From NCBI RefSeq assembly GCF_002860365.1, contig NZ_NMWT01000002.1, positions 1 to 64,000 on the forward strand: a stretch of DNA of 64,000 nt, in the 5' to 3' direction. The DNA is from Bifidobacterium parmae (lineage in GTDB: Bacteria; Actinomycetota; Actinomycetes; Actinomycetales; Bifidobacteriaceae). Position numbers and translations under genes: made by a program. The notes under the pieces were generated by a model. It was not told the origin of the DNA. It worked only from the letters and a program-made list of their open reading frames with translations, and made no database searches. Numbering within the stretch: position 1 is the first letter of the stretch; each line of letters begins with the position of its first letter. This document shows, one piece after another, positions 16,177 through 26,043 of this stretch.

Positions 16177-19100
16177 ATGAGCACATTCTTCCTCGACCAG
16201 CTCGCCGCGGGCAAGACGCCGCACGCGCTCGCCTTCGCCGGCCAATCCACGCCGTGGCCGGTCGCGCTCGCCGACCAGACCACCGATCCGACGCTCGCCG
16301 AGGCGCTGCACGCGCACGCCGACGCCGCCTACACGAAGCTCACGCCGGTGAACGCCGACCTGCTCGCCACCACCGGTCGCCCGGTCGACCTGTTCGGCTT
16401 CACGCCGAACCCGGCCCGCCTCGGCGCGGCCGCCGACGCCACCGCCTCCGTCGAAGGCATCGCCCTGACCCAGCTCGGCGCGCTCATCGACCTCGAACAC
16501 CTCGGCTACACGCTGCCCGCCGCCAAGCCGACCGTCGTGCTCGGCCACTCGCAGGGCGTGCTCGCCGTCCACATGGCCAAGGCCATCGAACAGGCCGGTT
16601 CCATCGAAGCCGCCCGCGACCAGATCGACGAGATCCTCGCCGCCGCCGCCCTCATCGGCGCCGCCGGCACGCGCGCCGCCCGCGAACTCGCCTTGAACCC
16701 GCTGCACGGCGAGGCCACGCCGATGCTGTCCGTGCGCGGCGCCACCCGCGCCCAGGTCGAGACGCTCGCCGCCCGCGTCAACAACCCGCGCGGCCCCATC
16801 GCCATCGCCGTGACCAACTCGGCCAACCATCACGTGATCTCCGGATTCCCGGACGACCTCGCCGCCTTCGCCGTCGAAGTCGCCAAGGAGCACAGGAAGC
16901 AGGCCGCCCTGCGCGAGGAGAAGGTGCGAGGCGGCGCCGTGTTCGCGCCCGTGCTCGAATACCTCGACGTGACCCTGCCGTTCCACTCCCCGCTCATGAA
17001 GCCCGCCGTCGACCAGACGGTCGCCTGGGCCGAGGCCTGCGGCTTCGACACCGACCGCGCCCGCGCGCTCGCCGAGGAGGTGCTGCTCAACCACGTGGAT
17101 TGGGCCGCCCGCGTGCGCGAGGCCCTGACCGGCACCGACCCGGCCAAGCTGTGGATCATGGACATGGGCCCGGGTTCGACGCTCGGCAAGCTCATCGGCA
17201 ACGTGGTCGAAGGCACCGGCGTGGGCGTCGTCGAGGCGACCACGCTCGCCGAGCGCGCCGCGCTCTCCACGCTCGATCCGGCCGAGGCCGAGACGAAGCG
17301 CACCCAGAACTGGAAGGCGTTCGCCCCGCGCGTGGCGGCGACGCCCGCCGGCGACCGTCTCGTCACCAAGTTCTCCGAGCTCACCGGCAAGCCGCCGGTG
17401 CTGCTGCCCGGCATGACCCCCACCACCGTCGATCCGGAGATCGTCGCCGCGGCCGCGAACGCCGGCTACTGGGCGGAGCTCGCCGGCGGCGGCCAGGTCA
17501 CCGCCGAGGTGTTCGACCGTCACGTCGCCAAGCTCGAGGAGCTGCTCGACGAGGGACGCACCGTCGAATTCAACGCCATGTTCATGGACCGCTACCTGTG
17601 GAACCTCCAGTTCGGCTCCTCCCGCATCGTGCCGAAGAAGCGCGCGTCCGGCGCGCCGATCGACGGCGTCGTCGTCTCCGCGGGCGTGCCCGAGCTCGAC
17701 GAGGCCGTGGCGCTCGTCGCGCAGCTCAAGAAGGACGGCCTGCCGTACGTGAGCTTCAAGCCCGGCACCGTCGACCAGATCCGCCAGGTGATCCGCATCG
17801 CCAAGGCCGTCGCCCCGACCGTCATCCTCATGCAGGTCGAAGGCGGCGCCGCCGGCGGCCACCACAGCTGGGAGTCGCTCGACGACCTGCTCACCTCCAC
17901 CTACGCCGAAGTGCGCGCCTGCGACAACCTCGTGCTCGTCGCCGGCGGCGGCATCGGCACGCCGGAACGCGCCGCCGACTACCTGTCTGGCCAGTGGTCG
18001 CGCGCCTACGGCCTGCCCGACATGCCGGTCGACGGCGTGCTCGTCGGCACCGCCGTCATGACCGCCAAGGAGGCGCACACCAGCCCCGAGGTCAAGCGGC
18101 TGCTCGTCGACACCCCCGGCATCACCGCCGAGACCGTCGCCGCGTCCGGCGCGGCCGACGACCCGTTCGCCCCCGCCGGCGAGCGTTGGGTGCCGTCCGG
18201 CAAGTCCGTGGGCGGCGTCGCGTCCGGCCTGAGCCATCTGCACGCCGACATCTATGAGGTGGAGAACGCCTCCGCCGTGTGCGGCCGTCTGCTCGTGCGC
18301 GTCATGAAGCACCCCGAGGAGCTCCAGTCCCGCCGCGACGAGATCATCGCCGCGCTGGACCGCACCGCCAAGCCGTACTTCGGCGATCTCGCCTCGATGA
18401 CCTACCTCCAGTGGGCGCAGCGGTTCGCCGACCTCGCCTACCCGTGGGCGGACGACACGTACGCCGACCGCTTCCTGCACCTGCTGCACCGCATCGAGGC
18501 CCGTGTGGCCGACGTGGACTCCGGCGAGTTCGATTCGAAGCTCGACGTGACCCGCGACGACGTGATCGCCGATCCGGCGCCCGCGCTCGAGGCGCTGGCC
18601 GCCGCCTACCCGCAGGCCGCCGAGCTCAAGGTCACCCCGGCCGACGAGGCGTGGTTCCCGGTGCTCGTGCGCGAATACCCGAAGCCGATGCCGTTCGTGC
18701 CGGTCATCGACAACGACCTGCTGCGCTGGTGGGGCCAGGACCAGCTCTGGCAGTCCGAGGACCCGCGCTATTCCGCGGATTCCGTGCGCGTCATCCCCGG
18801 CCCGATCTCCGTGGCCGGCATCACCACCGTCGACGAGCCGGTGGCCGACATCCTCGGCCGCTTCGAGGCCGCCGCGCTGGAGCGTGCGAAGGAGTCCGGC
18901 GCCGCGGTCGAGAACGAGTACGCGACGCTCGGCGAGGCCGGGAACGCCGAGGACTTCATCCGCAAGTCGCCGAACATCTCCTGGGTGGGCCACGTGACCG
19001 ACAATCCGGCGTACGGCACCACGCTCGGCGACAAGGACTACGAGATCCGCGCCGTGGACGCCGCGAACGGCGAATACGACCTCGACATCCATCTCGACAC

Positions 19101-22100
19101 GTATTGGGACAACGACCCGGACGGCGGCAAGTCGAAGCACGCCGTGCGCGACATCGTCATCCCGCTCACCGTGCCGGCCGACGCGACCGGCGGCATGCCG
19201 ATCGTCAACCGCGAACGCCTGATCCCGGACGTGTACGCGATGCTCGCCGCCACCGCCGGCATCGGCAACACCGCCATCACCGGCGACAAGCTGACCGCGA
19301 TGCCCGCGATTGACGGCACGCGTGACGGGGAACACCCGTTCGGCGTCGCGCACGCCTCCTACACGTTCTCCGCGAACCTCGGCTACGACCACGAGGCGGC
19401 GACCGGCGGCGCCCTGCCGGGCACGCTGCGCGCCTCCCGCATCGCGCCGGACGCGCTCGTCGGCCCGGCATGGCCGGCGATCTACGCGGCGCTCGGCTCC
19501 GTGTCCGTGAACGGCTACCCGGTCATCGAGGGCCTGCTCAACGCCGTCCACCTCGACCATCTCATCGAACTCGAGGAGACCGAGGACGAACTGCTCCAGC
19601 ACGTCGGCGAGACCGTCACGCTCACCTCCTGGGCCGAGGACTACTTCGAATCCGCGTCCGGCCGCGTCGTCACCATCCACGTGACCCACACCGCCGCCGA
19701 CGGCACGCTGCTCGCCCGCGAGACCGAGCGTTTCGCGATCCGCGGCCGCGTCTACTCCGACGCGCTGCCCGTCGACTCCCCGGAGTTCGGCGACGCGCAG
19801 CACGACGAGATCGAATCCACGCCGCGCCGTCTGCTGCGCCGCGTCAAGGTGACCGCGCCGAACGACATGACCGCGTTCGCGCGCACCTCCGGCGACTTCA
19901 ACCCGATCCACACCTCCAAGCGCGGTGCCGCGATCTCCGGCCTCGCCGCGCCGCTCGTGCACGGCATGTGGCTGTCCGCCACCGCCCAGCACGCGGTGCA
20001 GGCGGCCGACGAGAAGGGCGCCCACTACGAGATCGCCGGCTGGACCTACAACATGTACGGCATGGTCCAGCTGAACGACGAGGTCGAGATCTCCGTCGAA
20101 CGCGTCGGCAAGGTGCGCCACGGCGGCATGACCCTCGAGGTCACCTGCCGCATCGACGGCCAGCTCGTCTCCCGCGGCACCGCGCTGGTGCGCGCCCCCG
20201 AGGCCGCGTTCGTCTACCCCGGCCAGGGCATCCAGAAGCAGGGCATGGTTTTGGACGAGCGCGCCAAGTCGCCCGCCGCCCGCGACGTGTGGGAGCGCGC
20301 CGACAAGCTCACCCGCTCCAAGCTCGGATTCTCGATCCTCGCCCTCGTGCGCGACAACCCGAAGGAACTCACCGCCAACGGCGTCACCTACCGCCACCCG
20401 GAGGGCCTGCTCAACCTCACGCAGTTCACGCAGGTCGCGCTCGCCACCGTCGCGTTCGCGCAGACCGCGCGCCTGCGCGAATCCGGCAGCGACATCTGGC
20501 CCGCCTACTTCGCCGGCCACTCGCTCGGCGAATACAACGCGCTGTCCGCGTTCGCCGGCGTGATCCCGCTGGAGACCGTGCTCGAACTCGTGTTCCACCG
20601 TGGTTCCACGATGCACCATCTCATCCCGCGCGACGCGCAGGGCCGCTCCAACTACCGCATGGGCGCGCTGCGTCCGAACCAGTTCGGCGTGGGCGACTCG
20701 CAAGTGAAGGCGTACGTCGAATCCGTGTCCGAGAAGACCGGCGAGTTCCTGCAGATCGTCAACTACAACCTGGCGGGCGCGCAGTACGCGGTCGCCGGCA
20801 CGATCGCGGGTCTCAAGGCGCTGCAGGCGGACGCGAACCGCCGCGCCAAGGAGGCGGGCGGCAAGCCGGCGTTCATGCTCGTGCCCGGCATCGACGTGCC
20901 GTTCCACTCCACGCTCCTCAGGAAGGGTGTGCCCGAGTTCCGCGACAAGCTCGACGCGCTGCTGCCGCAGCACATCGACTACCGCGGACGCCTCGTCGGC
21001 CGCTACATCCCGAACCTCGTGGCCGCGCCGTTCGAGATGACCAAGGAATTCGCGGCGAAGATCCTCGAGGTCGTGCCCTCCGAGCGCATCCGCGAGGCGT
21101 TGGAGAACCCGGCCGTGTGGGACTCCTACACCGCCGACGACCAGAAGCTCGGCCGCCTGCTGCTCACCGAACTGCTTTCCTGGCAGTTCGCCTCCCCGGT
21201 GCGCTGGATCGAGACCCAGTCGCTGCTCTTCCACAAGGCCGCGCAGGGCGGTCTCGGCGTGGAGGAGTACGTGGAGGTCGGCCTCGGCAACGCGCCGACC
21301 CTCGCCAACCTCGGCGCCAAGACCCTCCGCCTGCCCGAGTTCGCCGGCACCGACGTCACCGTCTACAACGTGGGCCGCGACGAAGGCCGCGTGTACATGA
21401 CCGATTCCGACTCGCTCGTGCCCGAGGAGGAGCCGGAGAGCGCTCCGGCCGCCGCGGCCCCCGTCGAGGCGGCTCCGGCCGGCGGCTCCGCCGTCGCCAA
21501 GCTCGGCTCCGGCGCGGCTTCGGCTGCCGCCGCGGGTGCCGCGGGTGCCGCCACACCGGCCGCGTCCGCCGCTCCGGCGTCTCCGCTCCCGCTGGCGGGA
21601 GCTGGCGCGGCGCAAGCCGCGACTGAGGGTGGTCAGGCCGCCGGCAATCAGGCCGCCGGCAATCAGGCGTCCGGTGCGGACGTGCCTGACCTGCCGTTCA
21701 AGGCCGCCGACGCGATCGGCGTGCTCATGGCCTACTCGGCCAAGGTGCGCCTCGATCAGATCGGCGCCTCCGACACCACCGACACGCTCACTAACGGCGT
21801 GTCCTCCCGCCGCAACCAGCTGCTCATGGACATCAGCTCCGAGCTGGGCGTGGCCAGCGTGGACGGCGCCGCCGAGGCGACGCTCACCCAGCTCGCCCAG
21901 ATCGTGAACAAGGCAGCCCCGAACTACAAGCCGTTCGGTCCGGTCCTCTCCGACGCGATCCGCGACCGTCTGCGCGCCCTGTTCGGTGCGGCCGGCGTCA
22001 AGCCGTCGCACATCCGCGAACGCGTGACCGGCGTGTGGCAGCTCGGCGAAGGCTGGGTGGCCGCCACGACCGCCGCGCTCCTGCTCGACACCCGCGAAGG

Positions 22101-25100
22101 CTCCAGCTCGCGCGGCGGCGACCTCGCCAAGCTGCCGACCGGCGCCGCCGCCAACGCGGCCGCCGCCGACAAGCTCATCGACGACGCGGTCGCCCTCGTC
22201 GGACAGACCAAGGGCGTGGCCGTCTCCAAGCCGTCCGCCGGCGGTGCCGCGGGCGGTGCCGTGGTCGACTCCGCCGCGCTCGACGCGTTCGCCGAGAAGG
22301 TCACCGGCGCCGACGGCGTGCTCGCCGCCACCGCGCGGTTCGTGCTGAACGAGCTCGGCGTGGCCGCCCCCGCGCCCGAGACCGGCGAGGACGAGAACGC
22401 GGCCGTGGTCGCGGCCGTCAGCGCCGAACTCGGCTCCGACTGGCCGAAGCAGGTGGAACCGCGTTTCGACGCGAACAAGGCCATCCTCTTCGACGACCGT
22501 TGGGCCTCCGCCCGCGAGGACCTCGCCCGCGCCTACTACGAAGGCGACGCGGACGCGCTCGCCGGCAGCTTCATCGGCCTCGGCAAGGCCGTCGCCGACG
22601 AAGCCGAGTGGTTCCTTTCCCGGCTCCCGCTGGCGGGAGCCGTCGAGCATGGCGAGACCGAGGGTGGTCGTACGGCCGACGACGAGACGCTCAAGTCCGC
22701 GTTCGCCCGCATCGCCTCCGAGGCGCTCGAACCGGCCTCGTCCAGCGAGACGGCCTCCCGCTTCGCGGGCGACGTGGCCGTGGTCACCGGCGTGAGCCCG
22801 AACTCGATCGCCGCCCAGGTGGTCGAGGGCCTGCTCGCAGGCGGCGCCACCGTGATCGCCACCTCGCACAGCTTCAGGCCGTCCATCAAGGCGTGGGGCC
22901 GCCAGGCGTACCGCGAGCACGCCACCGGCGACGCCAAGCTGTGGCTCGTGCCCGCGAACCTGTCCAGCTTCCGCGACGTGGACGCGCTCGTGGACTGGGT
23001 GGGCAACGTCCAGAAGAAGACGACCGGCGCGACCACCACGATCCTGAAGCCCGCCTACGAGCCGACCCTGTTCTTCCCGTTCGCCGCCCCGCCGGTGCAC
23101 GGCACGCTCGCCGACTCCGGCGAACTGTTCGAATCGCAGGCCCGCCTCATGCTGTGGGGCGTCGAACGCGCGATCGTCGGACTGGCGAAGATCGGCGCCG
23201 ACACCGACGTGCAGCACAAGCTGCACGTGGTGCTGCCCGGCTCGCCGAACCGCGGCGTGTTCGGCGGCGACGGCGCGTACGGCGAGGTCAAGTCCGCGTT
23301 CGACGCGATCGTCAACCGCGCCCGCGCCGAACGCGACGCCTGGTCGGACCGCGTCACCTTCGCCCACCCGAAGATCGGCTGGGTGCGCGGCACCGGCCTG
23401 ATGGGCGGCAACGACCCGCTCGTCGCCGTCGTCGAACGCCACGGCATCCACACGTATTCCACGCGTGAGATCGCAATCAAGCTGCTCGACCTGTGCACCG
23501 CAGACTCGCGCAAGGCGGCCGTCGCTGCCCCGCTCGACGTGGACCTGACCGGCGGTCTCGGCAGCGAGCCGATCGACATTCGCGCTCTGCGTGCGGAAGC
23601 CGAGACGGACGCGGCGAAGGAAGCCGCTGGGCTCCCGCCGGCGGGAGCTGGCGCGACGAATGTCGCGACTGAGGAAGAGAAGCGGATCAAGGCGCTCCCC
23701 ACGCCGCACGTCCCGCACCAGCCGCACGTGGACCTCGCCGACTGGGACGGCGTGACCGCCCGACCGGAGGACGAGATCGTCATCGTGTCCGTCGGCGAGC
23801 TGGGTCCGTGGGGCTCCGGCCGCACGCGCGCCCAGGCCGAACTCGGCATCCACCCGGACGGCACCGTCGACCTCAACGCCGGCGCCGTGCTCGAACTCGC
23901 ATGGAACATGGGCCTGCTCACCTGGGCCGACAGCCCGAAGCCCGGCTGGTACGACACCGACGGCAACCTCGTGCCCGAGGAGGACATCGCCGACCGCTAC
24001 CACGACGAGGTCGTGGCCCGCTCCGGCATCCGCCCGTTCGAGGAGGGCATGGGCGACGACTACAAGGACGGCGCCGACGAGGAGGAGGCCGAGGTCTACC
24101 TCGACCACGACGTCACCTTCTCCGTGCCCACCGAGCAGGTCGCCCGCGAGTACGTCAAGCTCGACGAGGCCCACACGTCCATCGCCCGCGACGACGAGTC
24201 CGGCGAATGGAACGTGACCCGCCACGCCGGCTCGATGATCCGCGTGCCGCGCCGCGCCGCCATGACCCGCACGGTCGGCGGCCAGTTCCCGAAGGGCTTC
24301 GACCCGGTCAAGTGGGGCATCCCCGCCTCGATGGTCGGCGACGTGGACCGCATCGCGCTGTGGAACATCGTCACCACCGTGGACGCGTACCTGTCGGCCG
24401 GATTCAACCCGGCGGAGATCCTCCAGGCGATCCATCCGTCGCTCGTCGCCTCCACGCAGGGCACCGGCTTCGGCGGCATGGCCTCGATGCGCAAGCTCTA
24501 CCTCGACCGCTTCCTCAACCACGAGATCCCGACGGACATCCTGCAGGAGGCGCTGCCGAACGTCGTCGCCGCGCACGTCATGCAGAGCTACATCGGCGGC
24601 TACGGCAACATGATCCAGCCGGTCTCCGCCTGCGCCACCGCCGCGGTGTCGCTGGAGGAGGGCGCCGACAAGATCGCGCTCGGCAAGGCCGACTTCGTCG
24701 TCACCGGCGCGATCGACGACATCGGCGTGGAGTCGGTGATCGGCTTCGGCAACATGAACGCGACCGCCAACTCCGCCGAGATGTACGGCAAGGGCATCGA
24801 CGCGCGCTTCTTCAGCCGCGCGAACGACCGTCGCCGCGGCGGCTTCCTGGAGTCCCAGGGCGGCGGCACGATCCTGCTCACGCGCGGCGACATCGCGCTC
24901 AAGCTGGGTCTGCCGGTCGCCGGCGTGATCGGCTTCATCCACTCCTATGCGGACGGCGCCCACACGTCGATCCCGGCCCCGGGCCTCGGCGCCCTGGCGG
25001 CCGGCCTCGGCGGACGCGACTCGAAGCTGGTGAGGGACCTCGCGAAGCTCGGCGTCACGCCGGACGACATCGCCGTGGTCTCCAAGCACGACACGTCCAC

Positions 25101-25752
25101 CAACGCGAACGACCCGAACGAGTCCGAACTGCACAACACGCTGGCTCACGCCATCGGCCGCACCGACGGCAACCCGCTGTTCGTCATCTCGCAGAAGACC
25201 GTCACCGGACATGCGAAGGGCGGCGCCTGCATCTTCCAGGTCAACGGCCTCACGCAGCTGTTCGCCTCCGGCGTCATCCCGGCGAACGCGGCGCTCGACT
25301 GCGTCGACCCGAAGCTCGCGAAGGACGACCACATGACCTGGCTGAGGAAGCCCCTGCGCATCGGCGGCGGCGAGGACGTGTTCGGCCGCGCCGCGGCCGG
25401 CAAGCCGGTCAAGGCCGGTCTCGCCACGTCGCTTGGCTTCGGTCACGTGAGCGGGTTCGTCGCGCTCGTGCACCCCGGCGCGTTCGAGGCGTCCGTTGCG
25501 AAGACGGACGGCGAGGCCGCGCTCGAGGCGTGGCGCGAACGCGCGAACGCCCGTCTCGCCGCCGGCCAGCGCCGACTCGAGGAGGGCATGATGGGGCGCG
25601 CCGCGCTCTACGAGCCGATCGACAACCGTCGCTTCCGCGAGGACGGCGTGAAGCTCGCGGGCGGCGGCCGCTACGACGCCCACGAGGTCGAGAAGGCCAT
25701 GCTCCTCGACCCGGACGCCCGCCTGAACGCCTCCGGCTACTTCGAAGCGTGA
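16177..25752 (+). CDS. fas: Type I fatty acid synthase (single-chain multienzyme)
   Basis: The 3,191-residue synthase makes acyl-CoAs from acetyl- and malonyl-CoA in the cytoplasm. Domains in order: acetyltransferase (Ser125 in LGHSQGV); enoyl reductase (from LLPGMTPTTVDPEI at about 408, FMN-type GGAAGGHH near 556); dehydratase (His1245 in GDFNPIH); malonyl/palmitoyl transferase (Ser1449 in AGHSLGEY); acyl carrier domain (GVSSRRNQ, pantetheine Ser1876); ketoreductase (VVTGVSPNSIAAQ near 2200); ketosynthase (Cys2819 in PVSACATAA). This is the bacterial order without the fungal C-terminal phosphopantetheinyl transferase, which is the separate acpS downstream. Three interdomain linkers contain in-frame copies of an intergenic palindromic repeat. 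The ATG at 16177 follows AAGGAA. Confidence 0.97.
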   Translation: MSTFFLDQLAAGKTPHALAFAGQSTPWPVALADQTTDPTLAEALHAHADAAYTKLTPVNADLLATTGRPVDLFGFTPNPARLGAAADATASVEGIALTQLGALIDLEHLGYTLPAAKPTVVLGHSQGVLAVHMAKAIEQAGSIEAARDQIDEILAAAALIGAAGTRAARELALNPLHGEATPMLSVRGATRAQVETLAARVNNPRGPIAIAVTNSANHHVISGFPDDLAAFAVEVAKEHRKQAALREEKVRGGAVFAPVLEYLDVTLPFHSPLMKPAVDQTVAWAEACGFDTDRARALAEEVLLNHVDWAARVREALTGTDPAKLWIMDMGPGSTLGKLIGNVVEGTGVGVVEATTLAERAALSTLDPAEAETKRTQNWKAFAPRVAATPAGDRLVTKFSELTGKPPVLLPGMTPTTVDPEIVAAAANAGYWAELAGGGQVTAEVFDRHVAKLEELLDEGRTVEFNAMFMDRYLWNLQFGSSRIVPKKRASGAPIDGVVVSAGVPELDEAVALVAQLKKDGLPYVSFKPGTVDQIRQVIRIAKAVAPTVILMQVEGGAAGGHHSWESLDDLLTSTYAEVRACDNLVLVAGGGIGTPERAADYLSGQWSRAYGLPDMPVDGVLVGTAVMTAKEAHTSPEVKRLLVDTPGITAETVAASGAADDPFAPAGERWVPSGKSVGGVASGLSHLHADIYEVENASAVCGRLLVRVMKHPEELQSRRDEIIAALDRTAKPYFGDLASMTYLQWAQRFADLAYPWADDTYADRFLHLLHRIEARVADVDSGEFDSKLDVTRDDVIADPAPALEALAAAYPQAAELKVTPADEAWFPVLVREYPKPMPFVPVIDNDLLRWWGQDQLWQSEDPRYSADSVRVIPGPISVAGITTVDEPVADILGRFEAAALERAKESGAAVENEYATLGEAGNAEDFIRKSPNISWVGHVTDNPAYGTTLGDKDYEIRAVDAANGEYDLDIHLDTYWDNDPDGGKSKHAVRDIVIPLTVPADATGGMPIVNRERLIPDVYAMLAATAGIGNTAITGDKLTAMPAIDGTRDGEHPFGVAHASYTFSANLGYDHEAATGGALPGTLRASRIAPDALVGPAWPAIYAALGSVSVNGYPVIEGLLNAVHLDHLIELEETEDELLQHVGETVTLTSWAEDYFESASGRVVTIHVTHTAADGTLLARETERFAIRGRVYSDALPVDSPEFGDAQHDEIESTPRRLLRRVKVTAPNDMTAFARTSGDFNPIHTSKRGAAISGLAAPLVHGMWLSATAQHAVQAADEKGAHYEIAGWTYNMYGMVQLNDEVEISVERVGKVRHGGMTLEVTCRIDGQLVSRGTALVRAPEAAFVYPGQGIQKQGMVLDERAKSPAARDVWERADKLTRSKLGFSILALVRDNPKELTANGVTYRHPEGLLNLTQFTQVALATVAFAQTARLRESGSDIWPAYFAGHSLGEYNALSAFAGVIPLETVLELVFHRGSTMHHLIPRDAQGRSNYRMGALRPNQFGVGDSQVKAYVESVSEKTGEFLQIVNYNLAGAQYAVAGTIAGLKALQADANRRAKEAGGKPAFMLVPGIDVPFHSTLLRKGVPEFRDKLDALLPQHIDYRGRLVGRYIPNLVAAPFEMTKEFAAKILEVVPSERIREALENPAVWDSYTADDQKLGRLLLTELLSWQFASPVRWIETQSLLFHKAAQGGLGVEEYVEVGLGNAPTLANLGAKTLRLPEFAGTDVTVYNVGRDEGRVYMTDSDSLVPEEEPESAPAAAAPVEAAPAGGSAVAKLGSGAASAAAAGAAGAATPAASAAPASPLPLAGAGAAQAATEGGQAAGNQAAGNQASGADVPDLPFKAADAIGVLMAYSAKVRLDQIGASDTTDTLTNGVSSRRNQLLMDISSELGVASVDGAAEATLTQLAQIVNKAAPNYKPFGPVLSDAIRDRLRALFGAAGVKPSHIRERVTGVWQLGEGWVAATTAALLLDTREGSSSRGGDLAKLPTGAAANAAAADKLIDDAVALVGQTKGVAVSKPSAGGAAGGAVVDSAALDAFAEKVTGADGVLAATARFVLNELGVAAPAPETGEDENAAVVAAVSAELGSDWPKQVEPRFDANKAILFDDRWASAREDLARAYYEGDADALAGSFIGLGKAVADEAEWFLSRLPLAGAVEHGETEGGRTADDETLKSAFARIASEALEPASSSETASRFAGDVAVVTGVSPNSIAAQVVEGLLAGGATVIATSHSFRPSIKAWGRQAYREHATGDAKLWLVPANLSSFRDVDALVDWVGNVQKKTTGATTTILKPAYEPTLFFPFAAPPVHGTLADSGELFESQARLMLWGVERAIVGLAKIGADTDVQHKLHVVLPGSPNRGVFGGDGAYGEVKSAFDAIVNRARAERDAWSDRVTFAHPKIGWVRGTGLMGGNDPLVAVVERHGIHTYSTREIAIKLLDLCTADSRKAAVAAPLDVDLTGGLGSEPIDIRALRAEAETDAAKEAAGLPPAGAGATNVATEEEKRIKALPTPHVPHQPHVDLADWDGVTARPEDEIVIVSVGELGPWGSGRTRAQAELGIHPDGTVDLNAGAVLELAWNMGLLTWADSPKPGWYDTDGNLVPEEDIADRYHDEVVARSGIRPFEEGMGDDYKDGADEEEAEVYLDHDVTFSVPTEQVAREYVKLDEAHTSIARDDESGEWNVTRHAGSMIRVPRRAAMTRTVGGQFPKGFDPVKWGIPASMVGDVDRIALWNIVTTVDAYLSAGFNPAEILQAIHPSLVASTQGTGFGGMASMRKLYLDRFLNHEIPTDILQEALPNVVAAHVMQSYIGGYGNMIQPVSACATAAVSLEEGADKIALGKADFVVTGAIDDIGVESVIGFGNMNATANSAEMYGKGIDARFFSRANDRRRGGFLESQGGGTILLTRGDIALKLGLPVAGVIGFIHSYADGAHTSIPAPGLGALAAGLGGRDSKLVRDLAKLGVTPDDIAVVSKHDTSTNANDPNESELHNTLAHAIGRTDGNPLFVISQKTVTGHAKGGACIFQVNGLTQLFASGVIPANAALDCVDPKLAKDDHMTWLRKPLRIGGGEDVFGRAAAGKPVKAGLATSLGFGHVSGFVALVHPGAFEASVAKTDGEAALEAWRERANARLAAGQRRLEEGMMGRAALYEPIDNRRFREDGVKLAGGGRYDAHEVEKAMLLDPDARLNASGYFEA
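21585..21633 (+). repeat. Palindromic repeat family P inside fas, linker before the carrier domain
   Basis: GCTCCCGCTGGCGGGAGC, TGGCGCG-hairpin-CGCGACTGAGGGTGGT lies in frame and encodes residues 1803-1819 (PLPLAGAGAAQAATEGG). It is followed by two perfect CAGGCCGCCGGCAAT units (QAAGN). This is an Ala-rich linker between the malonyl transferase and the acyl carrier domain. Confidence 0.85.
22622..22669 (+). repeat. Palindromic repeat family P inside fas, linker before ketoreductase
   Basis: GGCTCCCGCTGGCGGGAGCC, then GTCGAGCATGGCGAGAC and CGAGGGTGGTC encode residues 2149-2164 (LPLAGAVEHGETEGG). The frame is the same as in the other two FAS copies. The site lies between the carrier-domain scaffold and the ketoreductase. 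Confidence 0.85.
23630..23674 (+). repeat. Palindromic repeat family P inside fas, linker between ketoreductase and ketosynthase
   Basis: GGCTCCCGCCGGCGGGAGC, TGGCGCGACGAATGTCGCGACTGAGG-like sequence encodes residues 2485-2499 (LPPAGAGATNVATEE). The tail diverges after GACTGAGG. The frame is identical to the other two copies. Confidence 0.8.
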
Positions 25753-25839
25753 TGCGGCGGCGCGGTGATGCGGTGACGTCGTCGGCCCCCGTTGCGGGGC
25801 CGCACGACCGCGTCGACACCGTGCCCGTCATCATGGTCT

Positions 25840-25888
25840 GCCCCCCTCGTCTGAGGGGGCTGCCGGCGAAGCCGACCGGGGAGAGACC
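25840..25888 (+). repeat. Palindromic repeat family P, diverged copy after fas
   Basis: GCCCCCCTCGTCTGAGGGGGC is followed by a CGGCGAAGCCG hairpin and CGGGGAGAGACC. The two-hairpin layout is kept but the sequence is further from consensus. A second stem (GGGAGAGACC with GGTCTCCCC) overlaps its end. Confidence 0.5.
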
Positions 25889-25930
25889 ACGGCGCGTTTC
25901 CCGCGGTCTCCCCCTCCGGGGCGTCGCGCC

Positions 25931-25957
25931 GCCTCCCTCGTTGAAGGGAGGCTTTTT
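25931..25957 (+). terminator. Rho-independent terminator after fas
   Basis: GCCTCCCT pairs with AGGGAGGC around CGTTGA, followed by TTTTT. This is the clearest intrinsic terminator of the block and separates fas from acpS, so acpS needs its own promoter. Confidence 0.9.
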
Positions 25958-25958
25958 C

Positions 25959-26012
25959 ATATCCGTACATATCCGTACGTAGTCGTATCCGTATATTTCC
26001 GTATACGTATAT
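25959..26012 (+). promoter_or_regulatory. Phased ATCCGTA repeats upstream of acpS
   Basis: ATCCGTA, or a variant ending TCCGTA, recurs at about 25961, 25971, 25987 and 25997, mostly at 10-bp spacing. It lies in an AT-richer stretch between the fas terminator and acpS. It may be a promoter with phased operator half-sites; no standard -35/-10 pair is clear. Confidence 0.4.
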
Positions 26013-26043
26013 CGATTCATACGCACACCGATGGGAGGTCATC

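Noticed and set aside
15880-25683. A 3,267-codon open frame on the minus strand opposite fas
   Set aside because: It is an antisense shadow of GC-rich codon use. Its composition is Val/Arg/Glu/Ala low-complexity, no ribosome binding site is present, and the plus strand encodes a well-recognised FAS.
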